Assembly (NCBI RefSeq): GCF_000024345.1 | Contig: NC_013729.1 | Span: forward strand, 5,518,001-5,582,000 | Direction: 5' to 3' | DNA from: Kribbella flavida DSM 17836 | GTDB taxonomy: Bacteria > Actinomycetota > Actinomycetes > Propionibacteriales > Kribbellaceae | DNA length: 64,000 nucleotides | Part shown: one piece after another, positions 1 through 8,438 of the stretch | Layout of the letters: each line of letters opens with the position of its first letter | Position numbering within the stretch: the stretch's first letter is position 1 | Position numbers and translations under genes: made by a program | The notes under the pieces: model-generated | The model's input: the letters and a program-made list of their open reading frames with translations, nothing else | Databases searched by the model: none | Told to the model about the DNA's origin: nothing

Positions 1-183
1 GTGCCGGATCCGGCCGCTGGACTTGCGGTCCTCGACCACGGCCGTCCGCGACCGCCCGGTGGCGCCGGCACGGTCGGCGAGTGCCGGTCCGTCCTGGGCG
101 CCGCGGGTCTCCTGGCGCTTCTCGGGTCGGGTCTGTTGCGGTGCCGCACCCCCGAACAGCTCGCTGGCACCTGGCAGGCTCAC
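1..183 (-). CDS. Partial CDS: small protein encoded directly after parA (N-terminus only)
   Basis: An open frame of exactly 61 codons runs off the left edge. Its GTG start overlaps the parA stop in a GTGA arrangement, so translation is probably coupled. The N-terminus reads VSLPGASELF, followed by an Arg/Gln/Ala-rich stretch and, at the edge, a basic SSGRIRH segment. From memory, many actinobacteria carry a small conserved protein with an MSLPGASELF start in this position, next to ParA and ahead of scpA/scpB; it continues into an RHDEKITVYVS-like helix-rich domain. Only the variable linker is visible here, so the functional domain cannot be checked. The function is unknown; a segregation role is inferred from context. 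Confidence 0.7.
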   Translation of the reverse strand, partial: MSLPGASELFGGAAPQQTRPEKRQETRGAQDGPALADRAGATGRSRTAVVEDRKSSGRIRH

Positions 184-1247
184 CCGGCGGGACAACGCGC
201 CAGCACCTCCTTGGCAAGGTCGCGGTACTGCATGGCCGCTTGGGACGAAGGGGCGTACGTCGTGATCGGTTCGCCGACGACGGTGGTCTCGGGGAACTTG
301 ACGGTGCGCCGGATGACGGTGTGGAAGACGCGCTCGTCGAAGGCCTGGACGACCCGGTCGAGCACCTCCCGGGCGTGCGTGGTCCGGCCGTCGAACATGG
401 TGCCGAGAATGCCGACGATCTCCAGCTTCGGGTTCAGCCGGTCCTGCACCTTGCCGATCGTGTCGGTCAGCATGGCGAGCCCGCGCAGCGCGAAGAACTC
501 GCACTCCAGCGGTACGACGATGCCGTGCGACGCGGTCAGGGCGTTGACGGTGAGCAGGCCCAGCGACGGCGCGCAGTCGATCAGGATCACGTCGTAGTGC
601 GGGATCACCGGCTCCAGCACGCGCTGCAGCGTGTACTCCCGGGCGACCTCCTGGACCAGCTGCACCTCGGCCGCGGACAGGTCGATGTTGGCCGGCAGCA
701 GGTCGAGGTTCTCGACCTTGGTCGGCTGGATCACCTCGTCCGGGGTGATGTCGCGCTGCATCAGCAGGTTGTAGACCGACAGCTCCAGGCTGTGCGGCTG
801 GACGCCGAGCCCGATCGAGGCCGAGCCCTGCGGGTCGAAGTCGATCAGCAGCACCTTGCGCCCGGTCTCGGCGATCGCGGCGCCCAGGTTGATGGTCGTC
901 GTGGTCTTGCCGACGCCACCCTTCTGGTTGCACATCGCGATCACCTGGGCGGGTCCGCGCCGGGTGGGCGGCAACACGTCCGGCAGGTCGGGAACCGGCC
1001 GGCCGGTCGGCCCGATCTTGTTCCTCGGGCCGTGCGGGTCATTCACAGGTGCGATGTCCTCCGCGGTGAGCTTGGCCGTGGGCCTCGGCATCTCCGCATA
1101 GTTGTCCGGGATGATCGGGCGCTGCGGCTGGCCCGGGTCGGCGGGAGCCACCGGGTCCTGCTGCGCGCTGGGCGGTACGGGTGCCGGCGTCATCGGTTCC
1201 GTCGACGGCGACAGGTGCTGGGTGCCCGGGAATGTCGACTCGTTCAT
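180..1247 (-). CDS. parA: ParA/Soj family chromosome-partitioning ATPase
   Basis: 355 aa. A Pro-rich, low-complexity N-terminal extension of about 100 residues precedes a complete deviant Walker ATPase domain. The P-loop KGGVGKTT lies at 109-116, followed by the switch sequence DFDPQGSAS and DCAPSLGLL. ParA ATPases bind DNA non-specifically as ATP dimers and position ParB-bound cargo. This is the actinobacterial paralogue found near xerD, ald and scpA/scpB, not the oriC-linked parAB pair, and no parB is present here. The 3' end overlaps the next gene by 4 bp. About 200 bp of non-coding DNA lies upstream, so it may have its own promoter. The family call is very secure; the precise cellular role of this paralogue is less so. 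Confidence 0.93.
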   Translation of the reverse strand: MNESTFPGTQHLSPSTEPMTPAPVPPSAQQDPVAPADPGQPQRPIIPDNYAEMPRPTAKLTAEDIAPVNDPHGPRNKIGPTGRPVPDLPDVLPPTRRGPAQVIAMCNQKGGVGKTTTTINLGAAIAETGRKVLLIDFDPQGSASIGLGVQPHSLELSVYNLLMQRDITPDEVIQPTKVENLDLLPANIDLSAAEVQLVQEVAREYTLQRVLEPVIPHYDVILIDCAPSLGLLTVNALTASHGIVVPLECEFFALRGLAMLTDTIGKVQDRLNPKLEIVGILGTMFDGRTTHAREVLDRVVQAFDERVFHTVIRRTVKFPETTVVGEPITTYAPSSQAAMQYRDLAKEVLARCPAG

Positions 1248-1447
1248 GACTCGTCAAACCTTTCAACCGATGCGGGCGATCCCAGCGACTGTAGGCGTGC
1301 ATTCAAGCACTCTCAAGCGGCCACTCCGCAGCGGGGTCCGGTCGTTTCCGGTCGGCATCGCCCAGCGGGCCGCTCACCTTCGTCCGGTGACCGACCGTGC
1401 AGGAATGATCGCACAGGGTTCGATCGGCTTGCCGGACCGGGTCCGGG

Positions 1448-2377
1448 TCAGCGTGTCCGGAGTACCGGCAGCAGCCGGCGGCGAACCAGGTCGAGCGCGG
1501 GCGCCCAGTCCGGCGGCAGGTCGTCGGCCGGCGGCGGTCCGAACCTGAAGTTCGGGAAGCCGGTCGTCACCACCACGGCGCGTGCTGAAGGCACCACCAG
1601 GACGTGTTGCCCGGCCCATCCGCCGGCCAGCAGCATCCCGTCGTCGAGCCAGACGAGGAACCCGTACGGCAACTGCTCCGGCGGACCACCGGCCGAGGAC
1701 GGCGTCACCAGCTGCGAGAAGTAGTCCGGGTCGATCAGCCCGTGCCGACGCGACTCTCCGCGGTCGAGCCAGAGCTGACCGAGCCGGCCGAGGCTGTCGG
1801 CGCTGATCCGCAGATGCGCGTGACCGTACGTCACGCCGTCCGGATCGGCGAGCCACTCCGCGTCCGTGATGCCCACCGGCTCGAACACCTCCCGGCGGGC
1901 GAAGTCCCCGAGTGACTCCCCGAGCACCTGACCGGCCGCCGCCGACAACAGGTGCGCGGCGCCGTCGTCGTAGGCGAACGTCGTACCGGGCTCGGTGAGC
2001 TGAGCCGCTCGCGCGAAGCGTTCGACCTGTCCGCCCGGCAGCGCGACGACCTCGTCGGTGTCGTCGACCTCCGCGCCACGCGTCATCGTCAGCAGGTGAC
2101 GCCAGGTGTGCGGCTGCCCACGCAGTACCGGCAGGACGTCGCCGAGCGGGCTGTCGAGGTCCGGCAGCAACCGCCGCCGGGCCATCACTCCGAGCGCCGT
2201 CGCCAGCACGGTCTTGGTGACCGAGAAGACGTCGGACACCAGCGGCCCACGCAGGTGCTCGTCCACCACAGTCGTACCGTCCACCCGGACCAGGAGATGG
2301 CTCGTGTGCGCGTACGGCGACCGGGTGGTTGCGGCGAGCACCTTTTCGGCCGCGTCCAGCACGCGTCGATGGGTCAT
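1448..2377 (-). CDS. Serine hydrolase, class C beta-lactamase/DD-peptidase fold
   Basis: 309 aa with no signal peptide, so a cytoplasmic enzyme. The SxxK motif SVTK (Ser52, Lys55) is the nucleophile and base. The usual Tyr-x-Asn element reads Tyr136-Asp-Asp, and the KTG-like strand is replaced by GGWAGQ near the C-terminus, typical of esterase-like members rather than true beta-lactamases. The gene starts 9 bp after the xerD stop and probably shares its transcript. It sits between xerD and parA, which are normally closer neighbours, so it may be an insertion into that block. The substrate cannot be predicted; an esterase or peptide hydrolase is more likely than antibiotic resistance. Confidence 0.85.
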   Translation of the reverse strand: MTHRRVLDAAEKVLAATTRSPYAHTSHLLVRVDGTTVVDEHLRGPLVSDVFSVTKTVLATALGVMARRRLLPDLDSPLGDVLPVLRGQPHTWRHLLTMTRGAEVDDTDEVVALPGGQVERFARAAQLTEPGTTFAYDDGAAHLLSAAAGQVLGESLGDFARREVFEPVGITDAEWLADPDGVTYGHAHLRISADSLGRLGQLWLDRGESRRHGLIDPDYFSQLVTPSSAGGPPEQLPYGFLVWLDDGMLLAGGWAGQHVLVVPSARAVVVTTGFPNFRFGPPPADDLPPDWAPALDLVRRRLLPVLRTR

Positions 2378-2386
2378 CAGGTCACG

Positions 2387-3328
2387 CTACGGAGCCGACG
2401 ACAAGGCCCGCGGGTGGGACGTCGCGTAGACCTCGCGCAGCTTGTCGACGGTGACCAGCGTGTAGACCTGGGTCGTCGTCACCGAGGCGTGGCCGAGCAA
2501 CTCCTGCACCACCCGGACGTCGGCGCCGCCGTCGAGCAGATGCGTGGCGAACGAGTGGCGCAGCGTGTGCGGCGAGATCTCCTTGCTGATCCCGGCCCGC
2601 TGCGCCGCGCGCCGCAGTACCGTCCAGGCGCTCTGCCGCGACAGCCGGCCGCCCCGGGCGTTGAGGAACAGCGCGTGCGTCCCGCGACCGCGGGCGACCA
2701 GATCGGGCCGGCCGCGCACCTGGTACGCCGAGAGCGCTTCGCGGGCGTAGGAGCCGACCGGGACGACACGTTCCTTGCTGCCCTTGCCGCGGAGCAGCAC
2801 CTGCCCGGACTCCAGGTCGACGTCGTCCACGTCCAGCCCGACCGCCTCCGAGATCCGGGCGCCGGTGCCGTAGAGGAACTCCAGCAGGGCCGCGTCCCGG
2901 GTCGCCAGGACTGCGGGTTCGGCGTCGGCACCGGCCGCGGCCGCGAGGATCCGGGTCACCTCGTCGACGGACAGGGCCTTCGGCAACCGCTGCGGCGGGA
3001 CCGGCGGCTTCACCGCGGCCGCCGGGTCGATCACGGTCAGCCCTTCCCGCAGGCAGAACTTGTGGAACCCCCGGACGGCGACGACCGTGCGGCCCGCGCT
3101 GGACGCGGTCAGCGGCGGGTGATGCTCGTCGCCCTCCCGCAACCGCATCAGGAAGTCACCGACGACCGCTTCGGTGACCCGGCCGAGCGCGGAGATGCCC
3201 GCGCCGGCCAGGTACTCGTCGTACCGGCGCAGGTCCCGCCGGTACGACGCCAGGGTGTTGGCGGCCAGCCCGCGCTCGACCGTCAGGTGGTCGAGATAGG
3301 CGCTGACCGCCCGCCCGATGTCACTCAT
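2387..3328 (-). CDS. xerD: Site-specific tyrosine recombinase XerD
   Basis: 313 aa, the normal XerD length. It has an N-terminal SAM-like core-binding domain (about 1-110) and a C-terminal catalytic domain. The catalytic set is complete: Arg158 (GTGARISE), Lys185 (KGSKERV), His254-x-x-Arg257 (HTLRH), His280 (LLGH) and nucleophile Tyr289. It resolves chromosome dimers with XerC at dif during division. I chose the ATG at 3328 (MSDIGRAV). The frame stays open for about 280 codons further upstream, but only as antisense-like low-quality sequence over ald. It lies 26 bp after the ald stop. No phage or integrative element surrounds it, so it is read as the housekeeping recombinase. Confidence 0.95.
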   Translation of the reverse strand: MSDIGRAVSAYLDHLTVERGLAANTLASYRRDLRRYDEYLAGAGISALGRVTEAVVGDFLMRLREGDEHHPPLTASSAGRTVVAVRGFHKFCLREGLTVIDPAAAVKPPVPPQRLPKALSVDEVTRILAAAAGADAEPAVLATRDAALLEFLYGTGARISEAVGLDVDDVDLESGQVLLRGKGSKERVVPVGSYAREALSAYQVRGRPDLVARGRGTHALFLNARGGRLSRQSAWTVLRRAAQRAGISKEISPHTLRHSFATHLLDGGADVRVVQELLGHASVTTTQVYTLVTVDKLREVYATSHPRALSSAP

Positions 3329-3354
3329 GCGGAGCAGTCTGCCCGCTGCACCGG

Positions 3355-4470
3355 TCAGACCAGGACCTCGTCCAGCTTCAGCTGGTCCAGATCGTGCGCC
3401 TCGGCGACCGGCCCGTAGGTGACGTGCCCGTCGTGCGTGTTCAGCCCGAGCGCCAGGCTGTGGTCGGACTTCATCGCCTCCCGCCAGCCGAGGTTGGCCA
3501 GCTCGACGGCGTACGGCAGCGTCACGTTGGTGAGCGCGTACGTCGACGTGTTCGGCACCGCGCCGGGCATGTTCGCCACGCAGTAGAACAGCGAGTCGTG
3601 CACCCGGTACACCGGGTCGGCGTGCGTCGTCGGCCGGGAATCCTCGAAGCAGCCGCCCTGGTCGATCGCGATGTCGACCAGCACGCTGCCCGGCTTCATC
3701 CGCGACACCAGCTCGTTGCTGACCAGCTTCGGGGCCTTCGCGCCCGGGATCAGCACGGCGCCGATGACCAGGTCGGCCTCGAGCACCGCGCGCTCGATCT
3801 CGAACGCGTTCGACGCGACCGTGCGCAGGTGCCCCTGGTAGATCTTGTCGGCCTCGCGGAGCCGGGCGATGTTGCGGTCGAACAACTGCACCTCGGCCTG
3901 CATGCCGAGCGCGATCGCCGCCGCGTTCATGCCCGACACCCCCGCGCCGATCACGACCACCCGGGCCGCGTGCACGCCGGAGACGCCACCCATCAGCACA
4001 CCGCGGCCACCGCCGTTGCGCATCAGGTGGTACGCGCCGGCCTGCGGCGCCAGCCGGCCCGCGACCTCGCTCATCGGCGCCAGCAGCGGCAGCGACCCGT
4101 CGGGCAGCTGGACCGTCTCGTAGGCGATGCCGGTGATGCCCGACCGGACCAGCGCGTCGGTGCACTCCTGGCTCGCGGCCAGGTGCAGGTAGGTGAACAG
4201 CACCTGGTCGCGGCGCATCCGGTGGTACTCCTCGGCGACCGGCTCCTTGACCTTGAGCACCAGCTCCGCGTCGCCCCAGACCTCGTCGGCGGTCGGCACG
4301 ATCCGTGCCCCGGCGGCGACGAACTCCTCGTCGGTGAGCAGCGAGCCGGAGCCCGCGCCCTGCTCGATCAGAACCTCGTGCCCGTTGCGCACGAACTCGT
4401 GCACACCGGACGGGGTGATCGCCACCCGGTACTCGTGGTTCTTGACTTCTTTCGGAACTCCGACCTTCAC
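3355..4470 (-). CDS. ald: Alanine dehydrogenase
   Basis: 371 aa from the GTG start (VKVGVPKE), the standard length. It catalyses the reversible NAD-dependent deamination of L-alanine to pyruvate and ammonium, used when alanine is the carbon or nitrogen source and for redox balance under low oxygen. The substrate-binding Lys75 (LKVKEP) and His96 (YLHLAA) are present, and the Rossmann motif [10 protein letters not shown] lies mid-protein. The 371-residue length and alignment of the first residues with the family decide the start; the frame is open further upstream. A promoter with an overlapping palindrome lies about 90-125 bp upstream. It is the first gene of the ald-xerD-hydrolase run. Confidence 0.96.
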   Translation of the reverse strand: MKVGVPKEVKNHEYRVAITPSGVHEFVRNGHEVLIEQGAGSGSLLTDEEFVAAGARIVPTADEVWGDAELVLKVKEPVAEEYHRMRRDQVLFTYLHLAASQECTDALVRSGITGIAYETVQLPDGSLPLLAPMSEVAGRLAPQAGAYHLMRNGGGRGVLMGGVSGVHAARVVVIGAGVSGMNAAAIALGMQAEVQLFDRNIARLREADKIYQGHLRTVASNAFEIERAVLEADLVIGAVLIPGAKAPKLVSNELVSRMKPGSVLVDIAIDQGGCFEDSRPTTHADPVYRVHDSLFYCVANMPGAVPNTSTYALTNVTLPYAVELANLGWREAMKSDHSLALGLNTHDGHVTYGPVAEAHDLDQLKLDEVLV

Positions 4471-4831
4471 TGCTCGCCCTTCTTCCGTGTCCAGGGAATG
4501 CGGCCCACGTCGCTGTGTCCGCGGCCCGGCGGTCGAGGGGTTGTGCTGCCGAGTCGCTGCGAGTGTAAGCCCGCAGGGTTCATACCACTGCAGTGGATGG
4601 TCTTGTCCCGCGACGACGCGCGGGAGCACTCTCCTGCGGAACGATCACACTCTTTTCGAAGACGCCGCAGCGCCTCCTGAGGTTGGCCGTCGGCCCCGCG
4701 CCGGCGTTTTCTTGACGCGATCTTTTCCTCTCCACCCGGTTCGGGAGAGCTCTGCCCGTCCGGTTCCCCGCGCAGAAACCTGAGGCCCGGCCGCCGGTTT
4801 GCCGTGCTGCCCGCCGGTGAACAGGCAGAGC
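4471..4831. other. 361-bp divergent intergenic region between ald and the dehalogenase-like gene
   Basis: No convincing gene. It holds a probable ald promoter on the minus strand (-10-like TACACT at 4562-4567) and the perfect palindrome CCACTGCAGTGG at 4585-4596, which overlaps where the -35 would lie. The rest is GC-rich sequence in which I see no further structure. Short open frames crossing it look like extensions of the flanking genes. Confidence 0.55.
4562..4596 (-). promoter_or_regulatory. Candidate ald promoter with overlapping 12-bp palindromic operator
   Basis: On the minus strand a TACACT -10 hexamer (4567-4562) lies 17 bp downstream of the edge of the perfect palindrome CCACTGCAGTGG (4596-4585), which occupies the -35 position where no good TTGACA match exists. 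A poor -35 with a palindrome on it suggests activation, or tight repression, by a dimeric regulator. Alanine dehydrogenase genes are commonly controlled by Lrp- or GntR-type proteins. No regulator gene is adjacent, so the partner is unknown. Confidence 0.4.
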
Positions 4832-5707
4832 ATGTTCACCGGTTTCGACCTGAAGACGACCGACCTCACCGAGACGTCCGTGCAGTACCGGGTGGGTGGC
4901 GACGGACCGCCCGTCCTGCTGCTGCACGGCTTCCCGCAGACGCACGCGTGCTGGCACCAGGTCGCCCCGGAACTTTCGAAGACGCACACCGTCGTCGTAC
5001 CGGACCTGCGCGGGTACGGCGGGTCCAGTCCGGCCCGGCAGGACAGCGTCGCGGCGTACGGGAAGCGGGCGATGGCCAAGGACCAGCTGGAGCTGATGGA
5101 AGCGCTCGGTCACGACAGGTTCAGCGTCGTCGGCCACGACCGCGGCGGCCGGGTCGGCTACCGGCTGGCGCTGGACCACCCGGAGCGGGTGGACAAGCTC
5201 GTCGCCCTCGACATCGTGCCGACCGCGGACATGTGGGCGGCGGCCGCCGGTGAACCGGAGGAGAAGCTCGAGGACTGGCACTGGAACGTGCTGTCCCGGC
5301 CGGAGCCGGAGCCGGAGAACCGGCTCACCCCGGACTATCTGTTCCCCGACGGCAGCCCGTCGATCTCGCCGCACGAGATCGCGCTGGACCCGGACGCGCT
5401 GGCGGACTACCTGTCGGCCCTGGACCGGCCCTCCGTGCGGCACGCGATGTGCCAGGACTACCGCGCCGGCGCCACCGTCGACCGCGAGCTGGACGAGCAG
5501 GACCTCGCCGCCGGCCGCACGATCGAGTGCCCGGTGCTGGTCCTGTGGGGCAGCGCGGGCGACCTGCCGCAGTGGTTCGACCCGATGCAGACCTGGTCCC
5601 GCTGGGCGCCGAACCTCCAGGGCGAGGGCCTCGGCTGCGGGCACTTCATCCCCGAGGAATCCCCCAAGACCCTGCTCGACCGTCTCACGACGTTCCTGGA
5701 CGCTTGA
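4832..5707 (+). CDS. Fluoroacetate/haloacetate dehalogenase-like alpha/beta hydrolase
   Basis: 291 aa from ATG 4832. It is an alpha/beta hydrolase with oxyanion segment HGFPQTH and an Asp, not Ser, nucleophile in GHDRGGR (Asp103). All residues known for bacterial fluoroacetate dehalogenases are visible: Arg104 and Arg107 for carboxylate binding, Asp127 and His271 completing the triad, and the halide-pocket residues His150-Trp151 (DWHW) and Tyr210 (CQDYRAG). Such enzymes hydrolyse 2-haloacetates to glycolate by SN2 attack. Epoxide hydrolases share the Asp nucleophile but use a pair of lid tyrosines, which I do not see. The gene stands alone, convergent with the next one (23-bp overlap). Substrate specificity is inferred from residues only. 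Confidence 0.8.
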   Translation: MFTGFDLKTTDLTETSVQYRVGGDGPPVLLLHGFPQTHACWHQVAPELSKTHTVVVPDLRGYGGSSPARQDSVAAYGKRAMAKDQLELMEALGHDRFSVVGHDRGGRVGYRLALDHPERVDKLVALDIVPTADMWAAAAGEPEEKLEDWHWNVLSRPEPEPENRLTPDYLFPDGSPSISPHEIALDPDALADYLSALDRPSVRHAMCQDYRAGATVDRELDEQDLAAGRTIECPVLVLWGSAGDLPQWFDPMQTWSRWAPNLQGEGLGCGHFIPEESPKTLLDRLTTFLDA

Positions 5708-6269
5708 GCCGGTAGCCCAGTACGGCGGTGCCGTCGCCGAGGACCTGCTGCCGGGCCGGGGTCAACCCGACCGGGGCGAAACCGCCGCCGAACAGCGGGA
5801 CACCGCCGCCGGCCACCACCGGGTAGACCTTCACGACCAGTTCGTCGATCTCGGCCAGCAGCTGTCCGGCCAGCATGCCGCCGCCGGCCAGGTAGATCCC
5901 GCCGCCGTCGGCCTGCTTGAGCTCGCGGATCGCACCGAGCGGGTCGGACGGGATGACGGTCACATCGGGGTCGATGTCGGCGGCGAGGGTGGACGACACG
6001 ACGTACTGCCGCAGATGCGGGTACGGGCTGGTCACGCCGGCGTCGAGCGCGAGCGCGTAGCTCGCCCGGCCCTGCACGATGGTGTCGAAGTGCTTGCCCG
6101 GCCCGGACAGACCGAGCTGAGCCCGCACCTGCCCCGGCAACGTCTCCGGGTACTGCGTCGTGACGAACTCGAGCAGCTCCGGTGAGACCGCGAACATCCC
6201 GAGCCCACCGTCCGGCTCCGCGATGAACCCGTCCAGGGAGGTCCCGATGAAGTAGGTCAGCGTCCGCAT
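5685..6269 (-). CDS. Dihydrofolate reductase/RibD C-terminal fold reductase
   Basis: 194 aa. It opens with the family signature FIGTSLDGFIAEPDGG and ends with a Gly-rich IYLAGGGMLAG motif that binds the dinucleotide, followed by VVAGGGVPLFGG. The fold is shared by dihydrofolate reductases and the C-terminal half of RibD. These small stand-alone proteins (YwjB/YyaP-like) are NAD(P)H reductases of mostly unknown substrate. It is convergent with the preceding gene and divergent from the F420 oxidoreductase. No folate-specific residue pattern argues for a true FolA. Confidence 0.8.
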   Translation of the reverse strand: MRTLTYFIGTSLDGFIAEPDGGLGMFAVSPELLEFVTTQYPETLPGQVRAQLGLSGPGKHFDTIVQGRASYALALDAGVTSPYPHLRQYVVSSTLAADIDPDVTVIPSDPLGAIRELKQADGGGIYLAGGGMLAGQLLAEIDELVVKVYPVVAGGGVPLFGGGFAPVGLTPARQQVLGDGTAVLGYRLKRPGTS

Positions 6270-6443
6270 CGCACGATGCTAGAACCCCTCGAGCTCACGC
6301 CGCCGATCGCCGACTCCGCAGTGCTTGTCGCCTCAATCATCGTTGAGTGCGGACGGCCTGTCGGCAAGACTGGCTCCGTCGCCGGAATGGCTGCTCTCCG
6401 CCCGGAGTTGCCCGAAGGGAAGCGTCAACGAGAGGAGCACGAC

Positions 6444-7274
6444 GTGGCGGTCGAACTGGGACGGTTCGGGGTCTGGCACCAGCCGCACAAATGGGGTCCC
6501 GAGCTGGCCGCCGGTGTCGAGCAGCTCGGGTACGGCACGCTCTGGCTCGGCGGCTCCCCCACCGCGGACCTGCGCGACGCCGAGGTGCTGCTCGCGTCGA
6601 CCGCCGCGGTCACCGTCGGCACCAGCATCGTGAACATGTGGAAGGCCGACGCGGCCGAGGTCGCCGCGTCGTACCACCGGCTGGAGGAGGACCACCCCGG
6701 CCGGTTCCTGCTCGGCGTCGGGATCGGTCACCGGGAGCACACCGGCGAGTACAAGACGCCGTACGAGACGATCGTCGACTACCTGGACGCGCTCGACGAG
6801 GCCAAGGTCCCGGTCGAGCGCCGGGCTCTCGCCGCGCTCGGCCCGCGCGTGCTCAAGCTGTCCGCGGCGCGCACCGCCGGTGCCCTGCCCTACCTGACCA
6901 CGCCGGAGCACACCCGTCAGGCGCGCTCGCTGCTCGGCGACGGCGTCCTGCTCGCCCCGGAGCACAAGGTGGTGCTGGAGACCGACGTCGAGATCGCCCG
7001 GTCGATCGCCCGCGACTACCTGGCCGGCTACCTGGTGCTCAGCAACTACACGAGCAATCTCCGGCGCCTGGGCTTCGAGGACGACGACTTCGCGAACGGC
7101 GGCAGCGACCGCCTGGTCGACGCGCTCGTCCTGCACGGCACCGCCGTCGAGATCGCCGAAGGCCTCACCGCGCACCTGGAGGCCGGCGCCGACCAGATCG
7201 TCGTGCAGCAGCTCGGCAAGGAAGGCCCGGACCTGCTGCCCGGGTACGAGGCGCTCGCCACCGTTCTGCGCTGA
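6444..7274 (+). CDS. F420-dependent LLM-class oxidoreductase (TIGR03620-like)
   Basis: 276 aa from GTG 6444, which follows the AGAGGAG ribosome site at 6431-6437; the frame is open about 56 codons upstream but without coding character. It is a luciferase-like TIM barrel. Visible features are GRFGVWHQP at the N-terminus, STAAVTVGTSIVNMW, and the short F420-subfamily motif RFLLGVGIGHRE. The subfamily that I recognise as TIGR03620 is restricted to F420-producing actinobacteria. The enzyme probably uses reduced F420 to reduce an unknown substrate. A stem-loop terminator follows at 7287. The 170-bp region upstream is shared with the divergent reductase gene. Confidence 0.82.
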   Translation: MAVELGRFGVWHQPHKWGPELAAGVEQLGYGTLWLGGSPTADLRDAEVLLASTAAVTVGTSIVNMWKADAAEVAASYHRLEEDHPGRFLLGVGIGHREHTGEYKTPYETIVDYLDALDEAKVPVERRALAALGPRVLKLSAARTAGALPYLTTPEHTRQARSLLGDGVLLAPEHKVVLETDVEIARSIARDYLAGYLVLSNYTSNLRRLGFEDDDFANGGSDRLVDALVLHGTAVEIAEGLTAHLEAGADQIVVQQLGKEGPDLLPGYEALATVLR

Positions 7275-7286
7275 TCCCTCCCTCTG

Positions 7287-7313
7287 GGGCTCAGGTGACT
7301 GTTGCCTGAGCCC
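7287..7313 (+). terminator. Rho-independent-like terminator after the F420 oxidoreductase
   Basis: A perfect 9-bp stem GGGCTCAGG / CCTGAGCCC with a 9-nt loop lies 13 bp after the stop codon and is followed by TTTCCCC. It lies between convergent genes (the minus-strand cupin ends at 7330), so it may serve both. Confidence 0.75.
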
Positions 7314-7329
7314 TTTCCCCGGGGCGTCC

Positions 7330-7767
7330 TCAGCGAAGCGTGAAGTCCGCGAAGTCGAAGCCGGGCGTGACGATGCACGACACCAGCACCGCCTCGTCCG
7401 CCACCGGCCGCGCCGCCTGCCAGGCCCCCGCCGGTACGACGACCTGCGGCTGCTGCCCCGCCTTCACGTCCGGCCCGAGCGTGATCGACTCCCGCAGCTC
7501 GGGCTCGTCGCCGACCCCACCGAGCTCCAGCGTCAACGCTCCCCCCGAGTGCCACAACCAGATCTCCGCCGACCGCACCTTGTGCCAGCGGGACTGCTCG
7601 CCCGGTCCCAGCAGGAAGTAGATCGCGGTCGCGCTGGCCCGCTGCCCGTCGTACCCGTCGGGCTCGAAGCCGACCTCCGACCGCCAGGTCTCCCGGAACC
7701 ACCCGCCCTCCGGATGCCGCGCCAGGTCCAAAACCTCGGCCAACTCGGGCCGCTGCTCGATCGCCAT
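7330..7767 (-). CDS. Cupin protein, DUF985 family
   Basis: 145 aa from ATG 7767. It contains the family segment HPEGGWFRETWRS followed by AIYFLLGPGEQSRWHKV and AEIWLWHSGG, which form the first cupin strand set, and a C-terminal GFDFADFTL ending. DUF985 proteins are single-domain cupins with no settled function; several related structures suggest binding of a sugar-like or small polar ligand. It is convergent with the F420 oxidoreductase and diverges from the HIT-like gene with about 55 bp between starts, so the two may share a control region. The family call is strong; the role is unknown. Confidence 0.83.
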   Translation of the reverse strand: MAIEQRPELAEVLDLARHPEGGWFRETWRSEVGFEPDGYDGQRASATAIYFLLGPGEQSRWHKVRSAEIWLWHSGGALTLELGGVGDEPELRESITLGPDVKAGQQPQVVVPAGAWQAARPVADEAVLVSCIVTPGFDFADFTLR

Positions 7768-7822
7768 GCCGAAACCGTATCTCCGGTGACGTCCCGGCCC
7801 CCGGGCGGGCAGAGTGCTCTGC

Positions 7823-8437
7823 ATGACGTCCACCGAGCGCCCGACGGCGTACCACCAGCGACTCCCGTACGGCGAACGCGTCTCCGCCGAGCCCGTTCTC
7901 GGCGGTCCGTTCTTCGCCTTCGACGGCGACCTGCGGGTCGTCCCGCTCGCCGAACCGGTCATCCCCGAACCACCCCGCTCCGGCGAACCCGGCGGCGCCC
8001 CGTGCCCCACCTGCACCGAGCCGGAGTCGGCCGCGATCTGGGCCGACGACCGCTGGATCCTCAAGGCCGGCTTCGAGCCCACCGGCCTGCCGATGGTCGC
8101 CCTGCTGGTGCCCCGCGAGCACTTCCGCCTCGACAACCTGCCGGCCGAGCTGACCGCCGAGCTCGGCCCGATGATCCAGCGCGTGGCCGGCGCGATCCGC
8201 CGCATCGACGGCGTCGCCCGCACCCACTTCAGCCGCTTCGGCGACGGCAGCGAGCACTTTCACGTCTGGTTCTTCGCCCGCCCCGCCGGTTTGATGCAAC
8301 TCCGCGGCCCGCTGCTCTCGCTCTGGGGCGACCTTCTCCCCCACGTCCCGGTCGAGGAGTTCCGCACCAACACCCGCACCGTCGCGACCGCCCTCACCGA
8401 ACACTCCGGCACACCCGTGGGCATCGCCGCCGGCTGA
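7823..8437 (+). CDS. HIT-like nucleotide-binding protein
   Basis: 204 aa from ATG 7823; a GTG three codons earlier is the alternative start. The C-terminal half has GDGSEHFHVWFFARP, which resembles the HIT active-site strand (His-x-His-x-His) but has Trp at the third position. A CPTC pair lies near residue 64-67, as in some zinc-binding HIT relatives. HIT proteins are nucleotidyl hydrolases or transferases. With one active-site histidine replaced, this protein may bind rather than hydrolyse, or belong to an actinobacterial side branch. It ends 1 bp before the convergent small membrane protein gene. Confidence 0.6.
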   Translation: MTSTERPTAYHQRLPYGERVSAEPVLGGPFFAFDGDLRVVPLAEPVIPEPPRSGEPGGAPCPTCTEPESAAIWADDRWILKAGFEPTGLPMVALLVPREHFRLDNLPAELTAELGPMIQRVAGAIRRIDGVARTHFSRFGDGSEHFHVWFFARPAGLMQLRGPLLSLWGDLLPHVPVEEFRTNTRTVATALTEHSGTPVGIAAG

Positions 8438-8438
8438 G

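Noticed and set aside
81-1724. Long plus-strand open frame over parA
   Set aside because: It is antisense to a complete ParA with a P-loop and spans an intergenic gap, so it is a GC-driven shadow.
1448-2377. Beta-lactamase resistance gene
   Set aside because: There is no signal peptide, the Tyr-x-Asn site is Tyr-Asp-Asp and the KTG motif is replaced, so an esterase-like enzyme is more likely.
180-3328. parA plus tyrosine recombinase taken as a plasmid or integrative element
   Set aside because: Both belong to the normal actinobacterial chromosome block with ald; no repeats, tRNA, relaxase or phage genes surround them.
6330-6360. Inverted repeat CTCAA-tcatcg-TTGAG in the spacer before the F420 oxidoreductase
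   Set aside because: The arms are only 5 bp and no other support exists, so chance is likely.
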